64,000 bases of DNA from DATHZQ01 sp965216945 (lineage in GTDB: Bacteria; Actinomycetota; Acidimicrobiia; Spongiisociales; UBA5794). The DNA lies in contig CBDCGU010000003.1 in the NCBI GenBank assembly GCA_965216945.1, forward strand, positions 2,108,001 through 2,172,000, in the 5' to 3' direction. Shown here one piece after another: positions 18,099 through 27,557 of this stretch. The notes beneath the pieces are model-generated. The model made no database searches. It was not told the DNA's origin and saw only the letters and a list, made by a program, of their open reading frames with translations. The first letter of the stretch is position 1; the number at the start of each line of letters is the position of its first letter. Position numbers and translations under genes: made by a program.

Positions 18099-19814
18099 AT
18101 GAGCACGATCCCTGCCCGCCTGGCCGACACCACCCGCACGTGGATCGAGGGCGATCCCGACCCCGACACCCGTGAGGAGCTGCAACGCCTGCTCGACGCC
18201 GGCGACGTGGACGAGCTGGCGGAGCGAATGGCCGGCTCGCTCGAGTTCGGCACGGCGGGATTGCGGGGCCGGGTGGAGGCAGGTTCCAACCGGATGAATC
18301 GAGCAGTCGTGATCCGCACGACAGCCGGCCTCGCCGAGTATCTGCTGCGACGCGGTGGCGATGGGCCTGTGGTCGTTGGCTTCGACGCCCGGTTGTCGAG
18401 CCGGCAGTTCATGGCCGACACAGTGGGCGTGCTGGTCGCCGCCGGCATCACGGTGCGCTATTTCACCACGCCCGTCCCGACGCCGGTCGTTGCCTACGCC
18501 GCGCTGGCCGCCGATGCTCGCGCCGCCATCGTCATCACGGCGAGCCACAACCCGCCGTACGACAACGGGTACAAGGTGTACGACGCCAACGGGGCGCAGA
18601 TCGTGCCGCCGGTGGACGTCGAGATCAGCGCCGCCATCGACGAAGTGGGCGCCGCCGCCGGCGTGCCGCGGGTCGAAGATCCGCTCAACGCCTCGCTGGC
18701 GTCGCCGGTGGACGGCGCGGTCTTCGAGCGATACCTCGCCGACCTCGGCGCGGTGCGCCCCGTCGATCCCGCGACCAAGGATCTGCGCATCGTCTACACG
18801 CCGATGCACGGGGTCGGCGGCAGCTATGTGGTGGAGGCGCTCGCCCACTTCGGCTACGACGCCGTGAGTCCTGTCTCGGAACAGTTCACCCCCGATGGGC
18901 ACTTCCCGACGGTTGCGTTCCCCAACCCCGAGGAGCCGGGAGCCCTCGACCTGGCGCTGGCCCAGGCGGCCGACGAGAACGCCGACCTGATCATCGCCAA
19001 TGACCCTGATACCGACCGGCTGGCGGTGAGCGTCGTCGGTCACGACGGTGAGTGGATCCCCCTCACGGGCAACCAGATCGGGGTGCTGCTCGCCGACTTC
19101 ATCCTCGGCGCCACGAGCGAGCGACGGCCCATCGTGATCAGTTCCATCGTGTCATCGCCGATGCTGGAGTCCGTGGCGAGCGCACACGGTGCCGTGTTCA
19201 CCCAGACGCTCACCGGCTTCAAGTGGATCTGGAACGCCGCCCTCGACCTCCAGGAGGAGGGGAGGGGCCGCTTCGTCTTCGGCTACGAGGAGGCGCTCGG
19301 ATACTCCGTCGGACCTGCAGTGCGCGACAAGGACGGAATCAGTGCCTCGGTCGTGTTCGCCGACCTGGCCGCCGACGCCAAGCACCAGGGCACTGATGTG
19401 ATGGGCCGGCTGGATGCTCTGTACCGGAGGCACGGCTTGTGGGTGTCGACGCAACGGAGCGTTGTGCGCCCCGGGACCGAGGGAGCGGCCGAGATCGCCG
19501 CAGCGATGGAACGGCTCGGTGCGGCACCACCTTCCGCCCTTGGTTCGGTCAGCGTCGTCGACGTCACGGACTATCGCCACGGTGCGGACGAGCGACCGCG
19601 CTACCTCGGTGCCACTCCGCTGGTTGCGCTCGACCTCGGTGAGAAGGGTCGCGTTCTGGTGCGCCCGTCCGGTACAGAGCCGAAACTCAAGGTCTACGTC
19701 GATCTCACGGCACCCTTGGCCGCCGATGCCCCGCTGGCGGATGCGGAGCGACGTCTTCTCTCCGCAGCCGAAGAGCTGGGTGCGGTAGTCGTCGGTCATC
19801 TCGGTTTGGGCTGA
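18099..19814 (+). CDS. pgm: Phosphoglucomutase/phosphomannomutase (phosphohexomutase, PGM2-like)
   Basis: A 571-residue alpha-D-phosphohexomutase interconverting hexose 1- and 6-phosphates. The phosphoserine loop is T-A-S-H-N-P with Ser149, the Mg2+ loop is DPDTDR near residue 307, the sugar-specificity loop contains GYEEALGYS, and the phosphate-binding loop is RPSGTEPKLK near the C-terminus. The length and GTAGLRG near residue 51 place it with PGM2/PgcA-type mutases. ATG 18099 is the first start with family-like sequence. It is divergent from glpD and 70 bases upstream of fbaB, suggesting a role in storing gluconeogenic carbon. Confidence 0.94.
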   Translation: MSTIPARLADTTRTWIEGDPDPDTREELQRLLDAGDVDELAERMAGSLEFGTAGLRGRVEAGSNRMNRAVVIRTTAGLAEYLLRRGGDGPVVVGFDARLSSRQFMADTVGVLVAAGITVRYFTTPVPTPVVAYAALAADARAAIVITASHNPPYDNGYKVYDANGAQIVPPVDVEISAAIDEVGAAAGVPRVEDPLNASLASPVDGAVFERYLADLGAVRPVDPATKDLRIVYTPMHGVGGSYVVEALAHFGYDAVSPVSEQFTPDGHFPTVAFPNPEEPGALDLALAQAADENADLIIANDPDTDRLAVSVVGHDGEWIPLTGNQIGVLLADFILGATSERRPIVISSIVSSPMLESVASAHGAVFTQTLTGFKWIWNAALDLQEEGRGRFVFGYEEALGYSVGPAVRDKDGISASVVFADLAADAKHQGTDVMGRLDALYRRHGLWVSTQRSVVRPGTEGAAEIAAAMERLGAAPPSALGSVSVVDVTDYRHGADERPRYLGATPLVALDLGEKGRVLVRPSGTEPKLKVYVDLTAPLAADAPLADAERRLLSAAEELGAVVVGHLGLG

Positions 19815-19884
19815 TCGGCCTAGGTCCACAGGTGGGACATGGGCCATAATTGGCCAGACACCACCTGCTCGAGGAGTTAATGCC

Positions 19885-20934
19885 ATGGACCTAGCCGCCC
19901 TTCTCGGTGACGAGGCCGAAGCGCTGCTGTCGTACGAATCCAAGGGAATCCCCAAAGAGGATCTGTCGCTGCCCGGTCCCGACATCGTCGACCGCGTGTA
20001 TGCCCGGAGCGATCGATCTCCGCAAGTGCTGCGCAACCTGCAGACGCTGTTCGGCAATGGCCGTCTCGGTGGAACCGGCTACGTGTCGATCCTCCCCGTG
20101 GACCAGGGAATCGAGCACTCGGCGGCCGCGTCGTTCGCCCCGAACCCCGCTTACTTCGATCCCGCCAACATCGTCGAACTGGCCATCGAGGCCGGATGCA
20201 ATGCTGTCGCTTCGACGTTCGGCGTGCTCGGCATCGTGGCGCGCACATACGCCCACAAGATCCCGTTCATCGTCAAGATCAACCACAACGAGCTGTTGAC
20301 GTACCCAGCCACGCACGACCAGATCATGTTCGGGTCGGTCGACCGCGCTTTCGACTTGGGGGCGGCCGGCGTCGGCGCGACCATCTACTTCGGAGCCGAG
20401 AACTCCATGCGGCAGTTGCAGGAGGTCTCGGATGCCTTCGAGCGGGCGCATCAGCTCGGCATGTTCACGGTCTTGTGGTGTTACGTGCGCAATCCGGAGT
20501 TCAAGGTCGACGGCGTCAACCACGAGGCCTCCGCCGACCTCACCGGTCAGGCGAATCACATCGGCTCGACGATCCACGCCGACATCGTCAAGCAGAAGCA
20601 GCCGGAGTCGAACGACGGCTATGGCGCCGTCGGCTTCGGGCGCACCCACTCCAGGGTGTACGACGAGCTGACCACGGATCACCCGATCGACCTGACCCGG
20701 TGGCAAGTGGCGAACTGTTACATGGGTCGCATCGGGTTGATCAACTCCGGTGGCGCCTCGTCCGGCGCCGGTGATCTCGCCCAGGCCGTCCGCACCGCCG
20801 TCATCAACAAGCGGGCGGGAGGCACCGGGCTCATCAGCGGGCGGAAAGCCTTCCAGCGGCCGATGGCCGAGGGGGTCGACCTGCTGAACGCGATCCAGGA
20901 CGTCTACCTGGATGATCAGGTGACGATCGCGTGA
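19885..20934 (+). CDS. fbaB: Class I fructose-bisphosphate aldolase, FbaB/DhnA type
   Basis: It condenses dihydroxyacetone phosphate and glyceraldehyde 3-phosphate by Schiff-base chemistry. The 349-residue protein follows E. coli FbaB closely along its whole length (recalled comparison): LPVDQGIEHSA, EAGCNAVASTFGV, TIYFGAEN and the C-terminal VYLDDQVTIA. The Schiff-base lysine is expected in ADIVKQK. E. coli FbaB is linked with gluconeogenic growth, and here the gene sits directly before pckA. ATG 19885 has a GAGGAG ribosome site upstream. A small palindrome GGCCA/TGGCC lies about 40 bases before the start. Confidence 0.95.
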   Translation: MDLAALLGDEAEALLSYESKGIPKEDLSLPGPDIVDRVYARSDRSPQVLRNLQTLFGNGRLGGTGYVSILPVDQGIEHSAAASFAPNPAYFDPANIVELAIEAGCNAVASTFGVLGIVARTYAHKIPFIVKINHNELLTYPATHDQIMFGSVDRAFDLGAAGVGATIYFGAENSMRQLQEVSDAFERAHQLGMFTVLWCYVRNPEFKVDGVNHEASADLTGQANHIGSTIHADIVKQKQPESNDGYGAVGFGRTHSRVYDELTTDHPIDLTRWQVANCYMGRIGLINSGGASSGAGDLAQAVRTAVINKRAGGTGLISGRKAFQRPMAEGVDLLNAIQDVYLDDQVTIA

Positions 20935-20997
20935 CCCAAGATCAATCCACAGAGCGCTACCCCCGAGCGCTTGCTCAGAATGTGCGAGGAGGTTCCT

Positions 20998-22524
20998 GTG
21001 GCGTTTGAACTGCCCCAGGCGAAGACCGTTCACGTCAACCCGTCTCAAGCCGATCTACGCAAGTGGACGCTGGAGTACATGCCGCGGGTCACCGAAACCA
21101 CGTTTGGCAATCTCAACTACCAGGCGGAGGTCGTGGCGCGGCTGGCGGGTTCGACCTTCTTCGTGGCCGAGGAAGAGATCCACCAGAACCGCATCGGCCG
21201 TGCGGAGTTCGACGAGTGGGCAGCCAAGCAGGATGCGTACATCACCGACAAGGAGATGATCCTGATCGAGGGCTACATCGGCCCCGATCCTGAGTTCCGG
21301 ACGGGCAGCCGGCTCTTCATGGAGAAGACACAGGCGAACATCCCGGCGATGCAGCAGCAGCTGTACTTCCCGCGAGATGACGATTGGACCGCCGAGTTCA
21401 CGGTCATCTACACCCCGGGACTGCGGGCCCCGGGCAAGCCGAGCGACCGTCTGATCCTGGTGGACCTGGAGAACTACGTCACTCGCGTGTTCGGATCCGA
21501 CTACTTCGGTGAGTCGAAGATGGGTGGCCTGAGAATGTGGAACCACCTCGTCTACGAGCGCGGTGGCCTGGCGCTGCACTCGGGCCTCAAGACCTTCCCC
21601 GACGTCGACGGCGAAGAGAGGGTTGCGCTCATCCTCGGTCTGTCCGGTACGGGCAAGACCACGACCACGTTTCGCCAGCAGCTCGGCTCGCTCCCGGTGC
21701 AGGACGACTTCGTGTGCTTGATGCCCGGGGGCAAGGTGTACACGACGGAGGACGGCTGCTTCGCCAAGACCTACGGTCTCGATCCCGACGACGAGCCGAC
21801 GATCTACGGAGGCACGACGCGACCGGATGCGTGGCTGGAGAACACGGCTGTCGGCGAGGATGGCGTGGTCGACTTCTTCGACGACTCGTACACCCGCAAC
21901 GGTCGCTCAACGTTCCCGCTCGCCAACATCCGCCACCGGGACCCGCGCAACCTGCCCAAGGCGAACTACCTGCTGTTGCTCAACCGCAACGAGAGCATCA
22001 TCCCCGCGGTGGCGAAGCTCAAGCGCGAGCAGGCCGCGGCGTACTTCATGCTCGGCGAGACGAAGGGGACGTCGGCAGGTGGCGCTGCGGAAGCGGGTAA
22101 GAACCTTCGGGTACCTGGTACGAATCCGTTCTTCTTCAACAACGATGCCTGGCAGGGCAATCGATTCCTCGAGTTGCTCGAGACGATGCCCGACCTCGAG
22201 GTCTACCTCATGAACACCGGGCGGGTCGGTGGGCCGATCGACGACGAGCGGTCGAAGAAGGTGAAGATCCGTCACAGCTCGGCCGTCGTCCAAGGCATCG
22301 TGGCCGGAACGATCGAGTGGGAAGAGGACCCGGATTTCGGTTACTCCGTCGCTTCGGCGTTGCCGGAGTTCGACGATGCCGAGCTCCTGCAGCCCCGTAA
22401 GCTGTATGAGCGCCAGGACCGCGCAGCCGAATACAAGGAGTTGGTGGAGGAGCTCAACGAGAGCCGGAGGCAATACCTGTCCGGTTTCACCGGATTGGCC
22501 TCTAGCATCACTGCTGCGTTCTAG
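20998..22524 (+). CDS. pckA: Phosphoenolpyruvate carboxykinase (ATP)
   Basis: It converts oxaloacetate and ATP to phosphoenolpyruvate, the entry step of gluconeogenesis. The 508-residue protein has the kinase-1a P-loop G-L-S-G-T-G-K-T-T-T-T (214-224), the preceding HSGLKTFPD and FGSDYFGESKMGG segments, and GETKGTSAGG. This is the ATP-dependent family; many actinobacteria use the unrelated GTP enzyme instead. GTG 20998 is selected because GAGGAGG lies five bases upstream, although a longer frame exists. It is followed after only 33 bases by the large coiled-coil gene. Confidence 0.96.
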   Translation: MAFELPQAKTVHVNPSQADLRKWTLEYMPRVTETTFGNLNYQAEVVARLAGSTFFVAEEEIHQNRIGRAEFDEWAAKQDAYITDKEMILIEGYIGPDPEFRTGSRLFMEKTQANIPAMQQQLYFPRDDDWTAEFTVIYTPGLRAPGKPSDRLILVDLENYVTRVFGSDYFGESKMGGLRMWNHLVYERGGLALHSGLKTFPDVDGEERVALILGLSGTGKTTTTFRQQLGSLPVQDDFVCLMPGGKVYTTEDGCFAKTYGLDPDDEPTIYGGTTRPDAWLENTAVGEDGVVDFFDDSYTRNGRSTFPLANIRHRDPRNLPKANYLLLLNRNESIIPAVAKLKREQAAAYFMLGETKGTSAGGAAEAGKNLRVPGTNPFFFNNDAWQGNRFLELLETMPDLEVYLMNTGRVGGPIDDERSKKVKIRHSSAVVQGIVAGTIEWEEDPDFGYSVASALPEFDDAELLQPRKLYERQDRAAEYKELVEELNESRRQYLSGFTGLASSITAAF

Positions 22525-22557
22525 TTCTCATCGAGGGGTAGAGGGGACATCGAAGAC

Positions 22558-25500
22558 GTGGTCGACGCACGCCCATCTGATGACCGCTGGGTATCGGACC
22601 CGCGATTCGAGTACAACGAGTTGCGGCGCCCGAGCTTCGTCACGCTCAAAAAGGGTGGCCTCGATCCCGCATCGGTGGAGGCCTACGTCACCCGTCTCGA
22701 GCGCCTCGCCAAGGATTTCGTGAGCTTCACCCGGGAGCTCGAGTCCCGCATCGCCCATGCCAAGGCGGAGACGCGAGATGCCCGTGAGGCCGAGCGCCGT
22801 GCCGTCGACGAGGCCATGCTTGCCGCGTTCGAGGCCAAGGAACGCATCCTGCTCCAGGCCGAGGAGCGAGCGTGGGAGATCGAGGAGGAGGCGCGCAAGC
22901 GTGCCGCAGCCCTCTCCGAAGGGGGCGCCACCGCAACGGCTGCGCCACCGGACGAGGAACTCCTCGCAGCGCGGCAGAGAGTCGCCGAGTTCGAGCGCAC
23001 CGTGGAGGATCTGGAGATCCAGGTCGACCGATGGAAGCTGCGTGCCTCGAAGCTCGAGGCGGAGGCGCAGAAGCAGATCGAGATCGCCGCCGAGGCAACG
23101 ACCCGGCGCGAAGAAGCGGAAGCGGCCAGCGCCAAGGCCTCATCGGTCCTGCAGTCGGCGGAGCGCCGTTCTCAGGCGCTGATGGCGGCGGCCCGCGCCG
23201 AGGCCGCTCAGATCGCCGCAGACGCTGAGGCCGAGGCTGATCGGCTGCGCGCCGAGCTCGACGCCATGAGATCCGCTGCCACCGGCGCCGAACCCGATGA
23301 TGCGTCGCTCGCCGAGGTGCGTCGCCAGGCGGAAGCGATCCGTGCCAATGCCGAGACCGAAGCCGAAGCGATCATCGCCAACGCCCGGCTCGAGGCGGAG
23401 AGCATCACGAGCGCAGCAACCGAGGATGCCGAGGGGTTGCTGGCCGTCGCCAGTACCCGCGCCGACGCTCGCAACCAGAAGGCGACGTCGTCCGCTGCGA
23501 AGGAGCTCGATCGAGCCCAGCGGCAGGCTGCCGCCATCATCGAGCGCGCCGAGAAGGAGTCCGCACGGCTGGCCTCGGAGGCAGAAGCAGCCCATGAAAC
23601 AGCAGCGTCGGCGCTCAGCGATGCCCGCGAGAAGGCCGCGACCATCCTGGCCGAGGCCCAGAAGGAAGCGGATGCCGCTCGAGCCGGTGTGACCGACGAG
23701 ATCGCCGCGCTGCGGAGCGAGGCCGAGCGACGCCGCGACGCCGCCAACGCCCACGCCGAGAACATCGCACAGCAAGCGGAGAAGACGCTTGCGGCAGCTC
23801 AGGAGCGGGTCGACAACCTGCAGGCGGAGGCGGAAGCCGGCCTGGCGACGGCTTCCGCCGAGGCCCAGAGCATCATCGCCGACGCCGAGCGAGCCGCCGC
23901 GGCCCGCATCAGCGAAGCCGTCGAAGAGACGGCTCAGATCCGGGAGGCGGCCGAAGAAGCCGCCGCCGAGGTGCGCCGCGCCGCCGAGGAGGAGGCTGCG
24001 GAATCCCGGGCCGAGGCCGATGAGCTGCTGGCGGCGGCGCGAGTCGACGCGAGCGGCGTGATCGCAGCCGCCGAGCAGGCCCGAACCGAGGCCGAGGCCG
24101 CCGCCAAGGAGATCGTTGCCAAGGCCACGTCCGAAGCCGAAGCCCTGCGGGTAGCAGCCGAAGCCGACGTCGTGGACATCAAGGCTGCCGCCGACAAGCG
24201 TCTCGCCGACGCCGACGAGGCCGCCGCGGCGAAGCTGGTCGAGGCGGACGCCGAGGCGGCTGCGCGGCTCGCCAAGGCGGAGGAATCCGTTGCTGCGATC
24301 GACGCCGAAGTGGCAAGCGTGCGCAAACGCGCCGACGAGGCTGCTGCCGCCAAGCTGGCCGAGGCTGCAGAGCGAGCGGAGGCACAGCTCGTGGCGGCGG
24401 AGGAATCCGTGGCGGAGGCGGAGGTGCGCGCCGCGCAGCTGGTGAGCACGGCGGAGGAGTCCGCTGCTGCCAAGCTCGCCGACGCCGAGCAGCGAGCCAA
24501 GAAGCACGTCGCGGAGGCAGAGGCGGCGGCCGGGGCGGCCGAGGCCAACGCCGCAGGCATCATCAAGGCCGCCGAGGAGTCGGCCGCCGCCAAGCTGGCC
24601 GAGGCCACCAAGGCAGCGCAGGCTCACCTCGACAGTGCCAAACAGGCCGAGGCGGACGCGGCGGCCGCCGCTGCCGCCACGATGGCGAAGGCCACCGCCC
24701 AAGCCCAGGAGCATCTCGACATCGCCGAAGCCAAGGCTGCGGAAGCCGACGCCGCGGCCGTCGCCGTCATCAAGGCTGCGGAGGAGACCGCGACGATCCG
24801 GCTCGCCGAGGCCGAGAGGCAGGCCGAGCTCGAACTGGCCGAGGCAAAGGAAGCCACGGCCAGAGCCAATGCGGAAGCCGGTGAGATTCGCCAGGCCGCC
24901 GAGGCGGCTGCCGCCGCCGCCATCGCCGCGGCCGAGGAGGAAGTCTCATCGATCGACGAAGTCGTTGCCGCTGCCAAGGCCAAGTCCGAGGAGGAGGTCG
25001 CCGAGATGCGGCGCGCTGCCGAAGATGTGCTGGCCGCGGCCAAGGAGGTCGACCGCAACAGCGCCCATGAGGCCCGCGAGTTGATCAACGAGTCCCGCAC
25101 GGAGGCCGATCGCATTCGCACGGAGGCTGCCTTGGAGGCTGAGCGACTCCGCAACGATGCGCAAGAGATCCTCGATGCGGCACGGGCCGAACACGAGAGG
25201 CTGCGTCGCCGTGCCCAAGAGTTGCACGCTGCGGCGGCCCGGGCCGAGGAGGCCGCGGACAAGGCACGCATCGCGGCCGAGCGGACCCGGCAGGAGGCCA
25301 AGTCCGATGCGGCGGCCCTTCTCGCCGAGGCTGCGGGGACGCTCGAGCGTGCCCGCGGTGGCGACCCGAGCGGTCGTGTGGCCCGCGAGGTGCGCAAGCG
25401 CACCACAGAGCAAAGTGGGGAATTGCCCAAGGCAACCACCCCCATCGCCGCCGACGTCGAGGACGATGCGACCGGAGGAACGGGACGGCGCAGCCGGTAC

Positions 25501-25635
25501 GCCAGACAGTCGGCGCAGCTGCCGCGCATCGGCGACTCGGCAGGCGACGTGCTGTCGTCCATCGCCGAGTTGCGCAAGAGCGCCAGCCGCCAGGACGACG
25601 ACGAAGAAGACGACGGCGCCGACGGCACCGGCTGA
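22558..25635 (+). CDS. Giant Ala/Glu-rich coiled-coil protein, possibly Scy/DivIVA-like polar scaffold
   Basis: A 1025-residue protein. Residues 25-60 (PSFVTLKKGGLDPASVEAYV) resemble the short DivIVA-type N-terminal module, though no clear match is certain. From about 60 to 950 it is one long helix-forming tract of Ala, Glu, Arg and Lys with bulky Ile/Leu/Val residues spaced mostly 11 apart (hendecad pattern) and repeated units of about 40 residues beginning AEESAAAKLA. A proline-rich break occurs near residues 121-134. The C-terminal 75 residues are disordered-looking and end in an acidic run. Such architecture is known from Streptomyces Scy and FilP, which organise polar growth; the function here is inference. 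Start is GTG 22558. No signal or membrane segment is seen. Confidence 0.8.
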   Translation: MVDARPSDDRWVSDPRFEYNELRRPSFVTLKKGGLDPASVEAYVTRLERLAKDFVSFTRELESRIAHAKAETRDAREAERRAVDEAMLAAFEAKERILLQAEERAWEIEEEARKRAAALSEGGATATAAPPDEELLAARQRVAEFERTVEDLEIQVDRWKLRASKLEAEAQKQIEIAAEATTRREEAEAASAKASSVLQSAERRSQALMAAARAEAAQIAADAEAEADRLRAELDAMRSAATGAEPDDASLAEVRRQAEAIRANAETEAEAIIANARLEAESITSAATEDAEGLLAVASTRADARNQKATSSAAKELDRAQRQAAAIIERAEKESARLASEAEAAHETAASALSDAREKAATILAEAQKEADAARAGVTDEIAALRSEAERRRDAANAHAENIAQQAEKTLAAAQERVDNLQAEAEAGLATASAEAQSIIADAERAAAARISEAVEETAQIREAAEEAAAEVRRAAEEEAAESRAEADELLAAARVDASGVIAAAEQARTEAEAAAKEIVAKATSEAEALRVAAEADVVDIKAAADKRLADADEAAAAKLVEADAEAAARLAKAEESVAAIDAEVASVRKRADEAAAAKLAEAAERAEAQLVAAEESVAEAEVRAAQLVSTAEESAAAKLADAEQRAKKHVAEAEAAAGAAEANAAGIIKAAEESAAAKLAEATKAAQAHLDSAKQAEADAAAAAAATMAKATAQAQEHLDIAEAKAAEADAAAVAVIKAAEETATIRLAEAERQAELELAEAKEATARANAEAGEIRQAAEAAAAAAIAAAEEEVSSIDEVVAAAKAKSEEEVAEMRRAAEDVLAAAKEVDRNSAHEARELINESRTEADRIRTEAALEAERLRNDAQEILDAARAEHERLRRRAQELHAAAARAEEAADKARIAAERTRQEAKSDAAALLAEAAGTLERARGGDPSGRVAREVRKRTTEQSGELPKATTPIAADVEDDATGGTGRRSRYARQSAQLPRIGDSAGDVLSSIAELRKSASRQDDDEEDDGADGTG

Positions 25636-25650
25636 CGGTCGTGCGCCGTT

Positions 25651-26505
25651 TCAGGCAGCCGGGCCGGTGAGGGGAAGTCTCGGATCCGGTGGGTATTCCT
25701 CGAGCTTGCTCCGGATCCAGCCGTGTGCGGGGTCGTCGCAGTAGCGCCACACCCTCTCGTCATACGGTCCCGCCATCACGTTGAGGTAGTACATGTGGTG
25801 CTCTGGGGCTGCCGCCGCCGGGCCGTGGTATCCGCGAGGCACCAGCACCAGGTCGCCGTCCCTGACGATCTCGGTGAGCTGGATCTCGCCATCGGTCGTG
25901 TACATGTTGAAGAAACCGACACCGTCCGAGCCATCGATCCGGAAGTAGTAGATCTCCTCGAGCACGACTTCGTTCTCCGAGTGCTCATCGTGCTTGTGTG
26001 GCGGGTAGGACGACCAATTGCCTTGCGGCGTCAACACCTCCACGGCGATGAGCCGGTCCGCCTCGAACATGCCCGCACTGAGGAAGTTGTTGATCTGGCG
26101 CGTGCCATACCCACCCCCCCGCACCTCGATCGGAACGTCGGCCGCAGGTATGTGATACGGGTCGATGCGCCGCCGCGCAGCTGCCGTACACAATGCGATC
26201 TGGGCAGGCGCCTCCGCGGTCAGTCGTACCTCGGCGTCGATCGGTACGTACACGAAGTCCGATACGGCTGCGAACACGCCGGAACGGCCCGCCAGCTCGA
26301 AGCGCCTGCCTTCCACATCGACGTGGCAGCCACCGGACAGAGGCAGGACTGCCATCTCGTTGGTGCCGGTCACGAGCTCGAAGGGAACGTCCGGCTCCAG
26401 GTCGACGACCCTCAGGCCGGAGTAGGCCCAGCCGGCGGAGTCCGGATCGACGAACAGGGCATGGCGGTCGTCGCCGGCGGTTCCATTCGGTGAAAACAGC
26501 TCCAT
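25651..26505 (-). CDS. iolB: 5-deoxy-glucuronate isomerase
   Basis: In myo-inositol catabolism IolB isomerises 5-deoxy-D-glucuronate to 2-deoxy-5-keto-D-gluconate. The 284-residue bicupin has the family's conserved stretch NWSSYPPHKHDEH with metal-binding histidines, then the EEIYYFRI block and VLVPRGYHGP. ATG 26505 is preceded by GAGGA on the reverse strand. It converges on the coiled-coil gene with 15 bases between stops and is divergent from a 2-hydroxyacid dehydrogenase. It marks the left end of the inositol locus. No TGGAACGTTCCA operator is visible in its upstream region. Confidence 0.94.
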   Translation of the reverse strand: MELFSPNGTAGDDRHALFVDPDSAGWAYSGLRVVDLEPDVPFELVTGTNEMAVLPLSGGCHVDVEGRRFELAGRSGVFAAVSDFVYVPIDAEVRLTAEAPAQIALCTAAARRRIDPYHIPAADVPIEVRGGGYGTRQINNFLSAGMFEADRLIAVEVLTPQGNWSSYPPHKHDEHSENEVVLEEIYYFRIDGSDGVGFFNMYTTDGEIQLTEIVRDGDLVLVPRGYHGPAAAAPEHHMYYLNVMAGPYDERVWRYCDDPAHGWIRSKLEEYPPDPRLPLTGPAA

Positions 26506-26603
26506 GCGGTCCTCGTCTCGTGCGGTGGTGACTCGACCGGGAAGCTATTGGTCGCCGATTGCGCCTGTCAAGATCCTTGCGATCTCCCTTCTACTCTGCC
26601 CCC

Positions 26604-27548
26604 ATGGATGCCATCGTCGTGACGCGCCGTCCGCCGGGCAGGGCACTCGAGATCCTCGAACAAGCCGGACATCTTCACATCTGGCCCAAGGACGACGTGA
26701 TGCCGGCCGGGGCGTTGGTGGAGGCCGTTGCCGGCGCCGACGGGCTGTACTGCATGCTCACGGATCGCATCGACGAGGAGCTCCTCGATGCCGGGCCGCG
26801 GCTGCGAGCCATCAGCACCATGGCCGTGGGTGTCGACAACATCGATCTCGCAGCGTGCCGAGCCCGCGGTATACCTGTGGGCCACACGCCCGGCGTCCTG
26901 GCCGACACCGTGGCCGACCTCGCCGTCGGCTTACTGATCGCCGCCTCACGGCGCATCGTCGAGGGCGTCGACTACGTCAGGCGGGGGGAGTGGCAAACCT
27001 GGGAGCCCCAGCTTCTCCTCGGCCGGGATCTCCATGACTCCACAGTCGGGATCATCGGGATGGGAGGGGTTGGCCAGGCCGTGGCCGCCCGCCTCGCCGG
27101 ATTCGGCTGCCGGGTCCTGGGCTACAACCGAACACCCCGTCCCGAGATCGACGTTCCCCTGGTGGAGCTCGATCACCTGCTGCGGAGCAGCGACCACGTC
27201 GTCGTGGCGATTGCGTTGACTACGGAGACGCGTCACCTCATCGACGCTGCCGCCCTGCGATCGATGCCGAGCCACGCGACCCTGGTCAACGTGTCGCGAG
27301 GAGGCACGGTCGATCAGCGGGCCTTGGAGGAGGCATTGCGGACCGGAGAGATCGGTACCGCGGCACTGGACGTGACCGACCCCGAGCCGATGGCACCCGA
27401 CGATCCGTTGCTGGCGCTGCCGAACTGCATCGTCATCCCTCATCTCGGCAGCTCCACCGTCCGAACCCGCAACCGTATGGCGGAGATGGCGGCACGGAAT
27501 CTGGTTGCTGCGCTCGGTGGGCGGCGGATGGAGGCAGAGGCCACCTGA
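26604..27548 (+). CDS. D-isomer 2-hydroxyacid dehydrogenase (glyoxylate/hydroxypyruvate reductase-like)
   Basis: A 314-residue NAD(P)-dependent enzyme. The dinucleotide fold is G-M-G-G-V-G at about 152-157, and the catalytic set is the Arg in NVSRGG, the Glu in DPEPM and the His in PHLGSS. The overall sequence fits the GyaR/GhrB group reducing glyoxylate, hydroxypyruvate or 2-ketogluconate. The ATG at 26604 begins the family N-terminus; an upstream frame from 26559 reads the divergent promoter. It is placed between iolB and the LacI regulator, so a role in side reactions of inositol-derived keto acids is possible but not shown. Confidence 0.9.
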   Translation: MDAIVVTRRPPGRALEILEQAGHLHIWPKDDVMPAGALVEAVAGADGLYCMLTDRIDEELLDAGPRLRAISTMAVGVDNIDLAACRARGIPVGHTPGVLADTVADLAVGLLIAASRRIVEGVDYVRRGEWQTWEPQLLLGRDLHDSTVGIIGMGGVGQAVAARLAGFGCRVLGYNRTPRPEIDVPLVELDHLLRSSDHVVVAIALTTETRHLIDAAALRSMPSHATLVNVSRGGTVDQRALEEALRTGEIGTAALDVTDPEPMAPDDPLLALPNCIVIPHLGSSTVRTRNRMAEMAARNLVAALGGRRMEAEAT

Positions 27549-27557
27549 CCAAGGGCG

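Noticed and set aside
16038..19043. 1001-codon reverse open frame
   Set aside because: It runs through pirin, glpD and pgm in the wrong frames and has an Arg/Asp/His-rich composition typical of shadow frames in GC-rich DNA.
23140..24714. Gly/Leu-rich 524-codon reverse frame
   Set aside because: Antisense of the Ala/Glu coiled-coil gene; the Gly/Leu bias is a mirror of Ala/Glu codons.
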